NCBI GenBank assembly: GCA_945885475.1
Contig: CAMCYR010000017.1
Span: 1 to 58,265, forward strand
DNA length: 58,265 nucleotides
From: Chitinophaga pinensis
GTDB lineage: Bacteria > Bacteroidota > Bacteroidia > 2-12-FULL-35-15
Direction of reading: 5' to 3'
Positions 56,155 through 58,265 of the stretch are shown in pieces. A model generated the notes under the pieces. That model was not told the origin of the DNA, ran no database searches, and saw only the letters and a list, made by a program, of their open reading frames with translations. The first letter of the stretch is position 1. Each line of letters opens with the position of its first letter. The position numbers and the translations under genes were made by a program.

Positions 56155-57489
56155 ATGGATTCATTAAAAGAAAAGTTCGCAGCAAAAGCAGGCCCAATGG
56201 CTGCTGAAGTGAAACAAATCATCAAAGAAAAAGGTGATATTAAATTAGGTGAGTATACGGTAGCACAAGTATACCAAGGAATGAAAGGTATTGTAGGCTT
56301 GGTAACTGAAACCTCCAAACTCGATCCTGAAGAAGGTATCCGTTTTCGTGGATATACCATTCCTGAACTTCGTGAAAAACTTCCAAAAGCAACGGGTGGT
56401 ACGGAACCATTGCCTGAAGGAATTTTTTATCTGATGCTTTTGGGTGAACTCCCATCTCAGGAAGATGTTTTGAATTTAGGAAATGTATGGGCGCGCAGAG
56501 CGATTGTTCCAAAGCATGTTTTTGATGTTTTGGATAAAATGCCAGCATCTACACATCCGATGACGCAGTTTGTAATGGCAATTATGGCGATGCAAACAGA
56601 ATCGGTATTTGCAGCTGCATATAAAAAAGGAATCAGCAAAAAAGATTATTGGGATTATACATACGAAGATTCGATGAATCTGATTGCACGCTTGCCGCGT
56701 GTGGCGGCATACATCTACCGTAGAAAATATAGAAACGGTGAACACATTGAACCGGATCCGAAATTAGATTGGGCGGCAAACCTTGCACATATGATGGGTT
56801 ATGAATCATTTGATATGAAACGATTAATGCGCATGTATATGACTATCCACGTTGATCACGAAGGAGGAAATGTTTCTGCTCATACAACTCACTTAGTAGG
56901 TTCTGCATTAAGCGATCCGTATTTAGCGTTTGCAGCCGGTATGAATGGCTTGGCTGGTCCGCTTCATGGATTGGCAAACCAGGAAGTATTGAGTTGGATC
57001 CTTGAATTACGCGAAAATTTAGGAGGTGGATTGCCAACTGAAAAGCAAATTGAAGATTACATCAAAAAAACATTAGCAGATGGCAAAGTAGTTCCTGGAT
57101 ATGGGCATGCCGTTTTACGTAAGACGGATCCACGTTTTACTGCACAACAAGATTTCTACTACCGCTATATTAAACCACAAGGTGCAGATGACCTGTGTGA
57201 AATTGTTCAGATGGTTTATAAAGTTGCTCCTCCGATCTTGGAAGGCACAGGAAAAATCAAAAACCCATGGCCGAATGTTGACTCGCACTCAGGTGTATTG
57301 TTAACGCATTATGGAATGGTAGAACACGAATTTTACACCGTATTGTTTGGTGTTTCTAGAGCACTAGGGGTATTGTCTTCATTGGTTTGGGACAGAGCAT
57401 TGGGTCATCCGATCGAACGACCGGGCTCCATTACAACCGATGGCATCAAAAAGAAAATTGCTGCCGCAGAAGCTGCTGCAAAAGCATAA
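56155..57489 (+). CDS. gltA: Citrate synthase, eukaryotic type
   Basis: Condenses oxaloacetate and acetyl-CoA at the entry of the TCA cycle. The 444-residue protein follows the eukaryotic-like (mitochondrial) branch: SKLDPEEGIRFRGYTIPE near 58-75, HVDHEGGNVSAHTTHLVGSAL with the active His, AGPLHGLANQEV (His), VPGYGHAVLRKTDPR (Asp of the triad near 325) and PGSITTDGI at the end. Length and motif order are those of that group. It stands after eno on the same strand, 137 bp away, and ends with a clear terminator. Confidence 0.96.
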   Translation: MDSLKEKFAAKAGPMAAEVKQIIKEKGDIKLGEYTVAQVYQGMKGIVGLVTETSKLDPEEGIRFRGYTIPELREKLPKATGGTEPLPEGIFYLMLLGELPSQEDVLNLGNVWARRAIVPKHVFDVLDKMPASTHPMTQFVMAIMAMQTESVFAAAYKKGISKKDYWDYTYEDSMNLIARLPRVAAYIYRRKYRNGEHIEPDPKLDWAANLAHMMGYESFDMKRLMRMYMTIHVDHEGGNVSAHTTHLVGSALSDPYLAFAAGMNGLAGPLHGLANQEVLSWILELRENLGGGLPTEKQIEDYIKKTLADGKVVPGYGHAVLRKTDPRFTAQQDFYYRYIKPQGADDLCEIVQMVYKVAPPILEGTGKIKNPWPNVDSHSGVLLTHYGMVEHEFYTVLFGVSRALGVLSSLVWDRALGHPIERPGSITTDGIKKKIAAAEAAAKA

Positions 57490-57492
57490 AAT

Positions 57493-57525
57493 AAAAACCC
57501 CGAATTTACTTCGGGGTTTTTATTT
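57493..57525 (+). terminator. Terminator after citrate synthase
   Basis: AAAAACCCCGAA pairs with TTCGGGGTTTTT (57510-57521) around five bases, with a T-run behind it, 4 bases after the stop. Confidence 0.93.
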
Positions 57526-57712
57526 GAATCTATTTGATATTTCAATTTTATACTATGCTGTTTATCTCAGCAAGAGATGCTATCTAAAATCCAGATCAGA
57601 GTAGGAGAAAAATTAAAAGAATATAATAAGATAGGCAAACGATAACGCCTTCCTCCGATGAAGGGAAACTAAATGAGTACATCAAATTGGTAGAGCATAA
57701 ATAAAATCAGCA

Positions 57713-58265
57713 TCAAATAATCCCAAATAATGGTTTCCCTTTAACACCCAATGCATCAACACGCTTTTCTATTTCAGGATCTTTAATCAGTGGAGGAGCG
57801 TGATGAGGTTTAATTCGGACATCAATTATAAGTGCACCATTACAGCCCCAATGTTTATTTTCTATAAAACTTTCAACACCAAAAATATCATGCGAAGGAT
57901 TACTTCTTGTAAAGGTCGTCCATAAAAAATTGTTTAAGGTAGCGGAAACAAAATCTGCATCATCACAAATTAAGAACAAGGGAAACGAATTATCTTTCGC
58001 TTGTTGTTGAGCAAATAATTCCATTTGCCTTTCTGTTGTTTTCTGATCAACAAACGCATCGCACTGTATTGCAATGATGCCAGGCATAACGACTTTAGGA
58101 TTCCTGAATCCGTGAGGAAGCTTCAGATCAGGTAAGTTAGTTCCCAAAGATCTTTTCTTTTCTCCGGCCGCGGCAATCACAACTTTACTTCCACTATTTA
58201 ATCCGTCACCACTATAATCTAGGGTATCAATAGATGTTCGTGTATGAAAATGAAGATCTCTTTTC
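57713..58265 (-). CDS. UbiD-family decarboxylase, partial (N-terminus off right edge)
   Basis: About 184 codons of the C-terminal part are seen; the frame stays open to the right edge (beginning DLHFHTRTSIDTLDYSGDGL), so the GTG at 58180 is not the true start. UbiD-type blocks include VVIAAAGEKKR, LICDDADFVSATLNNFLWTTFTRSNPSHD (the late acidic region) and PHHAPPLIKDPEIEKRVDALG. UbiD enzymes use prenylated FMN to decarboxylate aromatic acids. The C-terminal PHHAPPL region resembles menaquinone-pathway decarboxylases of Bacteroidota, which would fit mqnB and mqnD elsewhere in the window. Substrate is inferred, not shown. Confidence 0.85.
   Translation of the reverse strand, partial: KRDLHFHTRTSIDTLDYSGDGLNSGSKVVIAAAGEKKRSLGTNLPDLKLPHGFRNPKVVMPGIIAIQCDAFVDQKTTERQMELFAQQQAKDNSFPLFLICDDADFVSATLNNFLWTTFTRSNPSHDIFGVESFIENKHWGCNGALIIDVRIKPHHAPPLIKDPEIEKRVDALGVKGKPLFGII

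Overview
The window looks like a piece of chromosome from an AT-rich member of the Bacteroidota. The signs are: three secreted proteins with C-terminal type IX secretion (T9SS) sorting domains; the futalosine menaquinone pathway; a YtxJ bacillithiol-type protein; lipid A and heptose genes (lpxK, lpxH, hldD); a eukaryotic-type citrate synthase; a short archaeal-type ProRS; an alaS / M23 peptidase / MerR neighbourhood; several promoters of the Bacteroidota form TTTG-N19..22-TAnnTTTG; and almost no Shine-Dalgarno sequences. The species cannot be named from this.

Left part (1 to about 11,100) is accessory DNA. A minus-strand gene row (TPR-like fragment, half-length archaemetzincin-like protein, membrane-anchored protein, HExxH metallopeptidase running off the left edge) is cut at its upstream end by a complete IS21-family element (1914-4539, istA+istB, ends built of 24-bp phased GACCCC repeats). 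After it come orphan genes of unknown function, a small zinc-finger gene behind a 22-bp phased direct-repeat array, and a row of T9SS protein, small lipoprotein and a broken CHAT-like gene with two in-frame stops.

From the tRNA-Glu gene (11,226) to the right edge the window is mostly core genome: translation (proS, gatB, alaS), envelope and lipid A (lpxK, lpxH, hldD, FadL-like porin, M23 and glucosaminidase/LysM hydrolases), central metabolism (gap, eno, citrate synthase, lipA), nucleotide and pterin metabolism (punA, queD-like, folE), menaquinone (mqnB, mqnD and a partial UbiD-family decarboxylase), fatty acid synthesis (fabD), DNA repair (ung), histidine degradation (hutU alone), and secreted peptidases and T9SS proteins. 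Gene blocks are short and strand changes frequent, with clear bidirectional hairpin terminators between convergent genes.

The most unusual items are in the accessory part: the degenerate archaemetzincin in a peptidase gene row split by IS21, the phased repeat array before the zinc-finger gene, and the inactivated CHAT-like locus. In the core part they are a 22-bp-stem hairpin before a FadL-like gene, a pair of architecturally similar aromatic-rich envelope proteins, several genes whose promoter places the start codon at or very near +1, and several families of dispersed intergenic repeats. I do not see a complete, recognisable new defence or secretion system, CRISPR array, or prophage.
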